DNA of 7,279 nt from Rhodoferax sp. OV413. GTDB taxonomy: Bacteria; Pseudomonadota; Gammaproteobacteria; Burkholderiales; Burkholderiaceae_C. The stretch lies in assembly GCA_945861195.1 (NCBI GenBank), contig CAMATS010000105.1:1-7279 (forward strand). The letters run 5' to 3'. The notes under the pieces are model-generated. The model did no database searches. It had not been told where the DNA came from and saw nothing but the letters and a program-made list of their open reading frames with translations. Shown here one piece after another: positions 1-6,485 of this stretch. Every line of letters starts with the position of its first letter. Within the stretch, counting starts at the first letter, position 1. The position numbers and the translations under genes are program-made.

Positions 1-1424
1 TCGGCGGCCTGGATGCCGTGCGTGCCTTCATGAATCATGTTGAGCCGGTTGTCGCGCCAGTATTGCTCAACCGGAAAATCGCGGGTGTAGCCATAACCGC
101 CAAGGACCTGGATCGCCAGCGAGTTGGCCTCCAGGCACCATTCGCTCGGCCAGCTCTTGGCAATCGGCGTGAGCACCTCCAGCAGCAGGCGCGCCTCGTC
201 GGCATCTGCTTCTAGGCCAGTGCGCTGCTCATCGACCAAACGGGCACAGAACAGGGCCAGTGCCAGCGCACCTTCCCCATAGGCTTTTTGCGCCAGCAGC
301 ATGCGCTTGACATCGGCGTGTTCGATGATGCGCACCTGGGGCGCAGCAGCATCCTTGCCGCTGCTGCCGATGGGGCGGCCCTGCGCCCGGTTGCGCGCGT
401 AGTCCAGCGAGGCGTAGTAGCCGGCCAAGCCGAGCATGGTGGCGGCGATGCCGACACCAATGCGCGCCTCGTTCATCATGTGAAACATGCAGCGCAGTCC
501 CTCGCCAGGCTGCCCTACCAGGTAGCCAATCGCACCGGCGCCAGCGGCAAACGGGCCGTCGGCGTGCGGGCGCAGCGGGTACTTGCCCTCACCAAAATTG
601 AGCAGGCAGTTGGTGGTGCCGCGCCAACCCAGCTTGTGGTTCAGGCCGGCCAGCGCCACATCGTTGCGCTCACCGGTCAGCTGCCCCTGGGCATCGACCA
701 TTTTCTTGGGAACGATGAACAGCGAAATGCCGCGCGTGCCGGCCACCAGCTTGCCATCGGGCCCCGGAATTTTGGCCAGCACCAGGTGAATGATGTTGTC
801 GGTCAGTTCGTGGTCGCCGGCAGAGATCCACATTTTGTTGCCCTTGAGCCGGTAGCGCGGCCCCAGCGGGTCGGCGGCAAAGTCGGGGCCATCGGGCAGG
901 GCCCGGGTGAGCACATCGCTCAGCGACGACCCGGCCTGCGGCTCTGACAGACACATGGTGCCCGAGAAGCGGCCCGAGAACTCATGGCGTGCAAAGGCGG
1001 CTTGCTGCTGCGCCGTGCCGTGCACCATCAGCAAATTGGCGTTGCCGGTGGTGAGCAGGCCCGCGCCAATGCTGACCGAGGCGCAGGCGAAAAACGAGTT
1101 GGCGGCCGCCTCCATGGTGTAGGGCAGCTGCATACCGCCATGCGCGTAGTCTTGGGCGGCGCTCAGCATGCCCGAGGCGGCGTAAGCCTGCGCCGCATCC
1201 TGCGTGGCCTGCGGCAAGATGACGCGTTCGCCGTCAAACTGCGGCTCCTGCACATCCACCAGCCGGTTGAAGGGCGCGTATTTTTCCCGTGCGATGCGCT
1301 CGCAGGTGTCAAGCACCGCGTCAAAGGTCTCGCGTGAGTGGTCGGTAAAACGCGCCCGCTGGGCCAGGGCCGGAACATCGAGCCACTGGTAGAGCAAAAA
1401 ATCGAGGGTCGAGCGTAGGTTCAT
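1..1424 (-). CDS. acyl-CoA dehydrogenase, long type, 3' end cut by window edge
   Basis: FAD-dependent enzyme that introduces the alpha,beta double bond into an acyl-CoA, the first step of a beta-oxidation turn, passing electrons to electron-transfer flavoprotein. I translated the minus strand from ATG at 1424 (MNLRSTLDFLLYQ) and the frame stays open to base 1, giving 474 codons. Visible family motifs: the FAD/substrate region CLSEPQAGSS (residues 158-167), NKMWISAGDH (196-205), LGGYGYTRDFPVEQYWRD (441-458), and IHEGTHGIQ, whose Glu466 aligns with the catalytic base of the family. This Glu lies only eight residues from the visible end. A normal short enzyme (about 380-400 residues) has the base near residue 370, so this is the longer subfamily, often about 590-600 aa with an added C-terminal domain; that domain would be outside the window (inference). 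Start choice: GAGGA lies four bases upstream. It is the last gene seen of the beta-oxidation cluster, 62 bp after the thiolase gene. The substrate is unknown; DmdC-like or FadE-like annotations are possible. Confidence 0.93.
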   Translation of the reverse strand, partial: MNLRSTLDFLLYQWLDVPALAQRARFTDHSRETFDAVLDTCERIAREKYAPFNRLVDVQEPQFDGERVILPQATQDAAQAYAASGMLSAAQDYAHGGMQLPYTMEAAANSFFACASVSIGAGLLTTGNANLLMVHGTAQQQAAFARHEFSGRFSGTMCLSEPQAGSSLSDVLTRALPDGPDFAADPLGPRYRLKGNKMWISAGDHELTDNIIHLVLAKIPGPDGKLVAGTRGISLFIVPKKMVDAQGQLTGERNDVALAGLNHKLGWRGTTNCLLNFGEGKYPLRPHADGPFAAGAGAIGYLVGQPGEGLRCMFHMMNEARIGVGIAATMLGLAGYYASLDYARNRAQGRPIGSSGKDAAAPQVRIIEHADVKRMLLAQKAYGEGALALALFCARLVDEQRTGLEADADEARLLLEVLTPIAKSWPSEWCLEANSLAIQVLGGYGYTRDFPVEQYWRDNRLNMIHEGTHGIQAA

Positions 1425-1441
1425 GGCATCCTCAGGCCTGG

Positions 1442-1461
1442 ATTCCCGCCTTCGCGGAAAT
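1442..1461 (-). repeat. short palindromic intergenic repeat (REP-like hairpin)
   Basis: On the minus strand this reads ATTTCCGC-GAAG-GCGGGAAT, an 8-bp stem (one G-U pair in RNA) closed by a four-base loop, flanked by CTGTC and CCAG. From memory, near-identical elements (GTCATTCCCGCGAAGGCGGG...) are scattered between genes in many proteobacterial genomes. It starts 25 bases past the thiolase stop and ends 17 bases before the dehydrogenase start codon. No T-run follows, so it is not a standard intrinsic terminator; in the mRNA it could act as a stability or processing hairpin (inference). It accounts for most of the 62-bp gap between the two genes. Confidence 0.7.
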
Positions 1462-1486
1462 GACAGCGTGTGTCAGGGTGCGGCGC

Positions 1487-2662
1487 TCAGAGCACCTCAA
1501 ACACACCGGCAGCGCCCATGCCGCCGCCAATGCACATGGTGACGCAAACCCGCTTGGCGCCGCGCCGACGGCCTTCGATCAGGGCGTGACCCGTGAGGCG
1601 CTGGCCGCTCACGCCGTAGGGGTGGCCCACCGCAATCGCGCCGCCATTGACATTGAGCCGATCGCCCGGAATACCAAGCTTGTCGCGGCAGTAAATCACT
1701 TGCACCGCAAAGGCTTCATTGAGCTCCCACAGGTCGATGTCGGCCACGCTCAGGCCCAGGCGCGCCAGCACTTTGGGGATGGCGTAGACCGGGCCAATGC
1801 CCATCTCATCGGGCTCGCAACCCGCCACCGCAAATCCAAGGAAGCGGCCGAGTGGCTTGAGCCCTTTTTTCTCGGCCAGGCTCTCAGCCATCACCACGCA
1901 GGCACCGCCACCGTCAGAAAACTGGCTGGCATTGCCAGCCGAGATCAGGCCGCCGGGCATGGCCGAGCGGATGCCGCTGATGCCCTCTTTGGTGGTGCCG
2001 TCACGGATGCCCTCGTCATGGCTGATCGTGACTTGCTTGGTACTCAGCCCCATCACCTTGTCGGCCACGCCCATGGTGACGGTGATCGATGCGATCTCGT
2101 CGGCAAACAGGCCGGCGGCAAGAGCGGCAGTGGCGCGCTGCTGGCTGGCAGCGCCGTACTCGTCCATGGCCTCGCGCCCAATGCCGTAACGCTTGGCCAC
2201 GTTTTCGGCGGTTTGCAGCATGTTCCAGTAAATCTCGGGCTTGTTTTTAGCCAGCCAACTGTCAGCCAGCATGTGCTGGTTCATCTCTTGCTGCACGCAG
2301 GAGATGCTCTCTACCCCGCCTGCCACGTAGACATCACCCTCGCCAGCAATCACACGCTGTGCAGCCAGCGCAATGGTCTGCAACCCAGACGAACAAAAGC
2401 GGTTCACGGTCATGCCCGACACGGTGATCGGACAGCCGGCCCTCAGTGCCACTTGGCGAGCAATATTGGCACCGGTGGCGCCCTCAGGGTTGGCGCAGCC
2501 CATGATGACATCGTCCACCTCGCCGGCCTCGATGCCGGCGCGGGCAATGGCATGCTCGACCGCATGGCCGCCCAAGGTGGCGCCATGGGTCATGTTGAAA
2601 GCGCCTTTCCAGCTTTTGGCCAGCGGGGTTCGGGCGGTGGAGACGACGACGGCTTTGCTCAT
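1487..2662 (-). CDS. acetyl-CoA C-acyltransferase (thiolase, FadA-like)
   Basis: Cleaves 3-ketoacyl-CoA with CoA to give acetyl-CoA and a shortened acyl-CoA, the last step of a beta-oxidation turn; cytoplasmic. The 391-aa length is normal for the thiolase family. Visible active-site elements: nucleophile Cys90 in NRFCSSG, the family pattern AGGVESIS (114-121), NEAF (315-318), His347 in GGAIAVGHPYGVSG, and the second catalytic cysteine Cys377 in CIGGGMGAAG near the C-terminus. All four blocks are intact, so it should be active. The ATG at 2662 is preceded by AAGGA nine bases upstream. It starts 17 bases after the stop of the hydratase/dehydrogenase fusion gene, so the two are probably cotranscribed in the same order as fadBA of E. 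coli. The pairing favours a degradative thiolase (EC 2.3.1.16) over a biosynthetic acetoacetyl-CoA thiolase, but sequence alone does not settle chain length or substrate. Confidence 0.95.
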   Translation of the reverse strand: MSKAVVVSTARTPLAKSWKGAFNMTHGATLGGHAVEHAIARAGIEAGEVDDVIMGCANPEGATGANIARQVALRAGCPITVSGMTVNRFCSSGLQTIALAAQRVIAGEGDVYVAGGVESISCVQQEMNQHMLADSWLAKNKPEIYWNMLQTAENVAKRYGIGREAMDEYGAASQQRATAALAAGLFADEIASITVTMGVADKVMGLSTKQVTISHDEGIRDGTTKEGISGIRSAMPGGLISAGNASQFSDGGGACVVMAESLAEKKGLKPLGRFLGFAVAGCEPDEMGIGPVYAIPKVLARLGLSVADIDLWELNEAFAVQVIYCRDKLGIPGDRLNVNGGAIAVGHPYGVSGQRLTGHALIEGRRRGAKRVCVTMCIGGGMGAAGVFEVL

Positions 2663-2679
2663 GATGGCTTGTCCTTAAA

Positions 2680-4779
2680 TTAGTTGAATGTCTTGCCGTC
2701 GGCTGCCAAGCGGGCCAGCAGGGGGGCGGGCTGCCAGAAGGCGGCATCATCATGGGGGTTCTGGGCAAACCGCTGCATGCTTTGCACCACATTGAAAAGG
2801 CCGACCTGATCAGCATAGTTCATCGGGCCACCGCGGTGCATGGGGAAGCCGTAACCCATCAGGTAGACCATATCGATATCACTGGCCTTGGAAGCAATGC
2901 CCTCCTGCAAAATATGCGCGGCCTCATTGACCAAGGCATACACCAGGCGCTGGACGATTTCCTCGTCGGCGATCTTGCGCGGCTTGATGCCTTGCGAAGC
3001 CCGGTAGGCTTCAATCATGGCCAGCACCTCGGCGTTCGGGACAGCATCGCGCTTGCCAGCCAGGTAGTCGTACCAGCCGGCGCCGGTTTTCTGGCCAAAG
3101 CGGCCTTTCTCGCACAGCAGATCAGCAGTCTTGCTGTACTTCATGCCGGGTTTTTCAATGGCTCGGCGCTTGCGGATGGCCCAGCCGATGTCATTGCCGG
3201 CCAGGTCGCCCATGCGGAACGGACCCATGGCAAAACCGAATTTCTCAATCGCCCGGTCCACCTGCTCGGGGGTACAGCCCTCATCAAGCAGGAAACCGCC
3301 TTGCCGACCATATTGTTCGACCATGCGGTTGCCAATAAAACCATCGCAGACACCCGACACAACCGCGGTTTTGCGTATTTTTTTGGCCAGTGCCATCACC
3401 GTGGCGAGCACGTCTTTGGCGGTTTTTTCACCGCGCACCACCTCCAGCAGCTTCATCACATTGGCCGGGCTGAAGAAATGCAGGCCCACCACGTCTTGCG
3501 GCCGGGCCGTAAAGCCGGCGATCTTGTCCACATCAAGGGTTGATGTGTTGCTGGCCAGAATGGCGCCGGGCTTCATGACCCGGTCGAGTTGCTTGAACAC
3601 CGCCTCTTTGACGCCTATCTCCTCAAACACGGCTTCGATCACCAGGTCGGCGCTGCCAAGCGCCTCGTAGCTCAGGGTGGTCTTGAGCAGGGCCATGCGC
3701 TGCTCGTATTGATCGGCCTTGAGCTTACCTTTTTTAAGCTGCGACTCGTAGTTCTTGCGGATCGTGGCAACACCCCGGTCCAGCGCTTCTTGCTTCATCT
3801 CCAGCATCATGACCGGCAGGCCAGCGTTCAAAAAATTCATGGCGATACCCCCGCCCATGGTGCCCGCACCAATCACCGCCACCGACTCGATCGGCCGCTG
3901 CTTTGTGTCGGAAGGCACATCCGGAATCTTGGAGGCAGCACGCTCGGCCATGAAAATATGCCGCAGCGCCCGCGACTCGGCCGTCTGCATCAGGCTGATG
4001 AAGATGTCTCGCTCGGTGGCCATGCCGACCTCAAACTTCTGCCGCGTGGCAGCTTCGACTGCATCCACGCACTTGGGCGGCGCCGGGAAATTCTTGGCCA
4101 TGCCCTTGACCATGTTGCGGGCAAACTGGAAGTAAGCGTCGCCTTGGGGGTGCTTGCAGGGCAGGTTGCGCACCAAGGGGAGCGGCCGCACGGTGGCAAT
4201 GGAGCGCGCAAAAGCCAGGGCCTCCTCTGCCAGGGTATCGACCGACCCCGCCATCTTGTCAAACAATTTTTGGCCGGGAAGCATGGCCAGCATTTCGCTC
4301 TTGACGGGCTCGCCGCTCACAATCATGTTGAGGGCGACTTCAACCCCCAGCACACGAGGCAAGCGTTGCGTGCCGCCCGCTCCGGGGATCAAACCCAGCT
4401 TGACCTCGGGCAGAGCCACGCTGCAACCGGGCGCTGCGATGCGGTAATGGCAGCCCAGCGCGAGCTCCAGGCCACCGCCCATCACCACAGAATGAATCGC
4501 AGCCACCACTGGCTTGCTGGATTGCTCCAGCATGGCAATCACACTGCCCAGGTTGGGCTCTTGCATGGCACGGGGGCTGCCGAACTCTTTGATGTCGGCG
4601 CCGCCGGAAAACGCCTTGCCCGCGCCGGTAATGACAATGGCTGCAATGGCCGCGTCAGCACTGGCCTGCGCCAGCCCCTGGGCAATGCCCTGCCGGGTGG
4701 ACAGGCCCAAACCATTGACGGGTGGGTTGCTCAAAGTGATCACGGCGATGTCGCCTTGCACGCGGTAGTCGGCAGTCAT
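2680..4779 (-). CDS. enoyl-CoA hydratase / 3-hydroxyacyl-CoA dehydrogenase fusion (FadB/FadJ-like)
   Basis: Bifunctional beta-oxidation enzyme: hydrates 2-enoyl-CoA, then oxidises the 3-hydroxyacyl-CoA with NAD+. The protein has 699 residues, close to FadJ/FadB and peroxisomal multifunctional enzymes. Residues 1 to about 190 form a crotonase domain with SGGAD (58-62), Glu105 in GGGLEL and Glu125 in LPEVKLGL; these glutamates are 20 apart, as are the catalytic pair Glu119/Glu139 of E. coli FadB. A Rossmann NAD-binding domain begins near 298 with GAGTMGGGI (304-312). His434 (LHFFSP) and Glu446 (LLEVV) keep the 12-residue spacing of the FadB dehydrogenase dyad. Two C-terminal dehydrogenase repeats follow from about residue 478 to the end. 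Start choice: the ATG at 4779 has AAGGA six bases upstream; an in-frame codon at 4845 would add 22 residues but would place the -10 box and operator palindrome inside the gene. It is the first gene of the beta-oxidation cluster, with its own likely promoter. Confidence 0.95.
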   Translation of the reverse strand: MTADYRVQGDIAVITLSNPPVNGLGLSTRQGIAQGLAQASADAAIAAIVITGAGKAFSGGADIKEFGSPRAMQEPNLGSVIAMLEQSSKPVVAAIHSVVMGGGLELALGCHYRIAAPGCSVALPEVKLGLIPGAGGTQRLPRVLGVEVALNMIVSGEPVKSEMLAMLPGQKLFDKMAGSVDTLAEEALAFARSIATVRPLPLVRNLPCKHPQGDAYFQFARNMVKGMAKNFPAPPKCVDAVEAATRQKFEVGMATERDIFISLMQTAESRALRHIFMAERAASKIPDVPSDTKQRPIESVAVIGAGTMGGGIAMNFLNAGLPVMMLEMKQEALDRGVATIRKNYESQLKKGKLKADQYEQRMALLKTTLSYEALGSADLVIEAVFEEIGVKEAVFKQLDRVMKPGAILASNTSTLDVDKIAGFTARPQDVVGLHFFSPANVMKLLEVVRGEKTAKDVLATVMALAKKIRKTAVVSGVCDGFIGNRMVEQYGRQGGFLLDEGCTPEQVDRAIEKFGFAMGPFRMGDLAGNDIGWAIRKRRAIEKPGMKYSKTADLLCEKGRFGQKTGAGWYDYLAGKRDAVPNAEVLAMIEAYRASQGIKPRKIADEEIVQRLVYALVNEAAHILQEGIASKASDIDMVYLMGYGFPMHRGGPMNYADQVGLFNVVQSMQRFAQNPHDDAAFWQPAPLLARLAADGKTFN

Positions 4780-4783
4780 GGGG

Positions 4784-4790
4784 TTTCCTT
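4784..4790 (-). promoter_or_regulatory. ribosome binding site that fixes the hydratase/dehydrogenase start
   Basis: AAGGAAA on the minus strand, with the AAGGA core six bases before the ATG at 4779. It supports the 699-aa form starting MTADYRVQG over the longer reading from 4845. Confidence 0.75.
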
Positions 4791-4802
4791 CAGGAAGCAA
4801 AT

Positions 4803-4816
4803 AGAACGAGCGTTCT
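4803..4816. promoter_or_regulatory. perfect 14-bp palindrome, candidate TetR-family operator
   Basis: AGAACG-AG-CGTTCT: six-base arms in perfect inverted repeat around two central bases. It lies 23 bp upstream of the hydratase/dehydrogenase ATG and immediately downstream of the TACAAT -10 box, so a bound protein would cover the predicted transcription start. Size, symmetry and position fit a repressor of the TetR family; fatty-acid-degradation regulators of that family (PsrA, and FadP in betaproteobacteria) are known to act on such genes. That this site belongs to one of them is inference, and no regulator gene is in the window. Confidence 0.6.
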
Positions 4817-4823
4817 TTTTCAA

Positions 4824-4852
4824 ATTGTATTTCTCGGAGCCCCAAGCTTAAG
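4824..4852 (-). promoter_or_regulatory. candidate sigma-70 promoter for the beta-oxidation genes
   Basis: TACAAT (4829-4824) matches five of six bases of the -10 consensus. The hexamer 17 bases further upstream, CTTAAG (4852-4847), is a poor -35 match (two of six), so the promoter may be weak or need an activator. The predicted start is near 4817, just before the operator palindrome. Consistent with a regulated start separate from the livMGF transcript; not proven. Confidence 0.45.
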
Positions 4853-4903
4853 ACAGTTTTGTCTCGGCCGAGACTCAGGACGACGGAACAGTTTTAGACA
4901 GTT
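4851..4903. promoter_or_regulatory. cluster of overlapping palindromes and direct repeats upstream of the promoter
   Basis: Contains the perfect 14-bp palindrome GTCTCGGCCGAGAC (4861-4874). Overlapping it is an inverted repeat AGACA-N4-TGTCT (4851-4864). On the minus strand AACTGTCT occurs twice (4903-4896 and 4858-4851) and AAAACTGT twice (4895-4888 and 4860-4853). Relative to a start near 4817, the two palindromes centre near -40 and -50, typical activator positions. Together with the flanking bases these elements fill most of the 162-bp gap between livF and the hydratase/dehydrogenase gene. I do not recognise the protein that would bind; an mRNA hairpin at the end of livF is the alternative reading. 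Confidence 0.45.
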
Positions 4904-4941
4904 GCACCCTGGGCTTGACCAGGCCTGCGGACACCATCACA

Positions 4942-5637
4942 TCAAACCTCCAGCCACTCGCGGCGGGTGGCGCTGTCGGCACGCAGGGCTTCGGGGGTGC
5001 CGTCAAACACCACGCTGCCATGACCCATGACCAGGCATCGGTCAGAGATGTCCATGGCGATGGTGAGTTTTTGCTCGATCAGCAGCACCGACAGTCCGCG
5101 GTCACGCAGGGTTTTCAAGTAGTCGGCAACCAGCGCAACAATTTTTGGTGCCAGGCCCTCGGTGGGCTCGTCGATGATGATCAGGTCTGGGTCACCCATC
5201 AGGGTGCGGCACAGGGTCAGCATCTGCTGCTCGCCGCCCGAGAGCACGCCCGCCTCGTTGTGCTGCCGCTCTTTGAGGCGGGGGAACAGGCGGTACATGT
5301 CCTCAAACGACCAGCGCCCCTTTTGGTCGCTGCGTTTTTGCCCCAGCATCAGGTTTTGATGCACCGTCAACGTGGGAAAAATATCGCGGTTTTCGGGCAC
5401 ATAGCCCAGGCCGAGTTTGGCAATCTCAAAAGGCTTGCGCCCCAAAATTTGAGCGCCCTTCCAGTGCACTGAACCCTGGCACTCGACCAGGCCCATGATG
5501 GCCTTGGCAGTAGTCGAGCGGCCAGACCCGTTGCGGCCCAACAGGGCGACTATTTCCCCTGCGCCAACCCGCAGATTGACGCCATGCAGCACATGGCTTT
5601 TGCCATAAAAAGCCTGAAGATTTTCGATCTGCAGCAT
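4942..5637 (-). CDS. livF: Liv-type ABC importer ATPase LivF, with Walker A lysine replaced by arginine
   Basis: One of two cytoplasmic ATPase subunits powering a HAAT-family importer (branched-chain amino acids, amides, or carboxylates in various members). The protein has 231 residues from ATG 5637, normal for LivF. Features: A-loop Tyr11, Walker A GRNGSGRST (34-42) with Arg40 where the family normally has lysine, Q-loop region YVPENRDIF with Glu82, intact signature LSGGEQQ (132-138), Walker B LIIIDEP with Asp156 and Glu157, and Gln189 at the switch position (E. coli LivF also lacks histidine there). The codon for Arg40 reads CGC in the sequence. The ATG at 5637 is preferred over a TTG at 5643 because AGGAAG lies seven bases upstream of the ATG and only one base from the TTG. 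It starts two bases after the livG stop, implying coupled translation. Function is confident; the substrate is unknown. Confidence 0.93.
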   Translation of the reverse strand: MLQIENLQAFYGKSHVLHGVNLRVGAGEIVALLGRNGSGRSTTAKAIMGLVECQGSVHWKGAQILGRKPFEIAKLGLGYVPENRDIFPTLTVHQNLMLGQKRSDQKGRWSFEDMYRLFPRLKERQHNEAGVLSGGEQQMLTLCRTLMGDPDLIIIDEPTEGLAPKIVALVADYLKTLRDRGLSVLLIEQKLTIAMDISDRCLVMGHGSVVFDGTPEALRADSATRREWLEV

Positions 5638-5639
5638 CG

Positions 5640-6485
5640 TCAAGCTTCCTGGCTTGGCAGCTTGGCCACGGCCGGACTCTCGGCCACGGCCGTACCAAGG
5701 TAGGCCTCTTGCACACGGGCATCGCCACGCACAGCGTCCGGGGTGTCAAAGGCGATCAGTTCGCCATACACCAGCACGGCAATTTTGTCTGCCAGGCCAA
5801 ACACCACGCCCATGTCATGCTCCACCGTCAGCAGGGTCTTGCCCTCGGTGACCTGTTTGATGAGCTCGATGAAACGCGCGGTTTCGCTGCGGCTCATGCC
5901 GGCTGTGGGCTCGTCGAGCAAAATCACGCTGGCACCGCCGCCGATGGTGATGCCCACCTCTAGCGCCCGCTGCTCGGCATAGGTGAGATTGATGGCCAGC
6001 ACATCGCGTTTATGGGCTAAGCCGATCATCGCCATGAGTTGCTGCGCACGGGCATTGGCATCATCAAGATCAACCAAAAACTTCAGGAAGGTGTAGCCAT
6101 AGCCCAGGCTCCAAAGCACGCCGCAGCGCAGGTTCTCAAACACGCTGAGCTTGGGAAAAATATTGGTGATCTGGAAGCTGCGCGACAGGCCCAGCCGGTT
6201 GATCTCATAGGGTTTTTTGCCGTTGATGCGTTGCCCGTGCAGCAGCACATCACCGCTGCTGGGCTCGAATCGACCGCTGATCAGGTTGAAGAGCGTGGAT
6301 TTGCCCGCACCATTGGGGCCAATGATGGCCACCCGCTCGCCCGTGGCCACGCTCAGGTCAACACCGCGGATGATGTCGGTCTTGCCGAAGCGTTTGTGCA
6401 AGGCGCGCAACTCAAGCGCCGGACCGCCGCTGCGCGAGGCGCTGGCAGGGCTAGGTGCGGTGATCGTGCCGGTAGCCCCGCTCAT
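5640..6485 (-). CDS. livG: Liv-type ABC importer ATPase LivG, with degenerate signature motif
   Basis: Second ATPase subunit of the importer, pairing with LivF beneath the LivH/LivM membrane subunits. It has 281 residues, somewhat longer than E. coli LivG (about 255), in part through a Ser/Ala/Pro-rich N-terminal lead of about 22 residues before the domain starts at ALELRALHKRF. Motifs: canonical Walker A GPNGAGKST (56-64), Q-loop Gln105, Walker B VILLDEP with Asp191 and Glu192, and switch His223 in VEHDMG. The signature reads LTYAEQ (167-172) instead of LSYGQQ/LSGGQ, so the conserved second glycine is alanine; the following helix (ALEVGITIGGGAS) also lacks the usual ARAL-type sequence. The start at 6485 has AAAGGAGG six bases upstream, inside livM, and ATG overlaps the livM TGA as ATGA, so translation is probably coupled. 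The C-terminal VQEAYLG matches the family's ending, followed by about 17 extra residues. Confidence 0.94.
   Translation of the reverse strand: MSGATGTITAPSPASASRSGGPALELRALHKRFGKTDIIRGVDLSVATGERVAIIGPNGAGKSTLFNLISGRFEPSSGDVLLHGQRINGKKPYEINRLGLSRSFQITNIFPKLSVFENLRCGVLWSLGYGYTFLKFLVDLDDANARAQQLMAMIGLAHKRDVLAINLTYAEQRALEVGITIGGGASVILLDEPTAGMSRSETARFIELIKQVTEGKTLLTVEHDMGVVFGLADKIAVLVYGELIAFDTPDAVRGDARVQEAYLGTAVAESPAVAKLPSQEA
5645..5650 (-). promoter_or_regulatory. ribosome binding site that fixes the livF start
   Basis: AGGAAG on the minus strand within the last codons of livG, seven bases before the ATG at 5637. The in-frame TTG at 5643 would be only one base away, so the ATG is favoured. Confidence 0.7.

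Noticed and set aside
288..947. 219-codon open frame on the plus strand near the left edge
   Set aside because: Antisense shadow of the acyl-CoA dehydrogenase, whose frame is continuous across this whole stretch and has the family motifs.
1442..1461. Hairpin after the thiolase gene as a rho-independent terminator
   Set aside because: No T-run follows on the coding strand, and a same-direction gene starts 17 bases later; a REP-like repeat explains it better.
1460..2683. 407-codon open frame on the plus strand opposite the thiolase gene
   Set aside because: It is a shadow of the high-GC third codon positions of the thiolase gene; it has no recognisable domain, while the minus strand shows all thiolase catalytic motifs.
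4780..4845. 22-residue N-terminal extension of the hydratase/dehydrogenase (start at 4845)
   Set aside because: The ATG at 4779 has a good ribosome binding site, the crotonase domain begins right after it, and the extension would cover the -10 box and operator palindrome.
3589..4851. 420-codon open frame on the plus strand opposite the hydratase/dehydrogenase gene
   Set aside because: His/Gly/Ala-rich composition typical of antisense shadow; the minus strand carries clear crotonase and NAD-binding motifs over the same bases.
4911..4932. Possible terminator hairpin after livF (CCTGG...CCAGG)
   Set aside because: Only a five-base stem and no T-run follows on the minus strand, so it is not a convincing intrinsic terminator.
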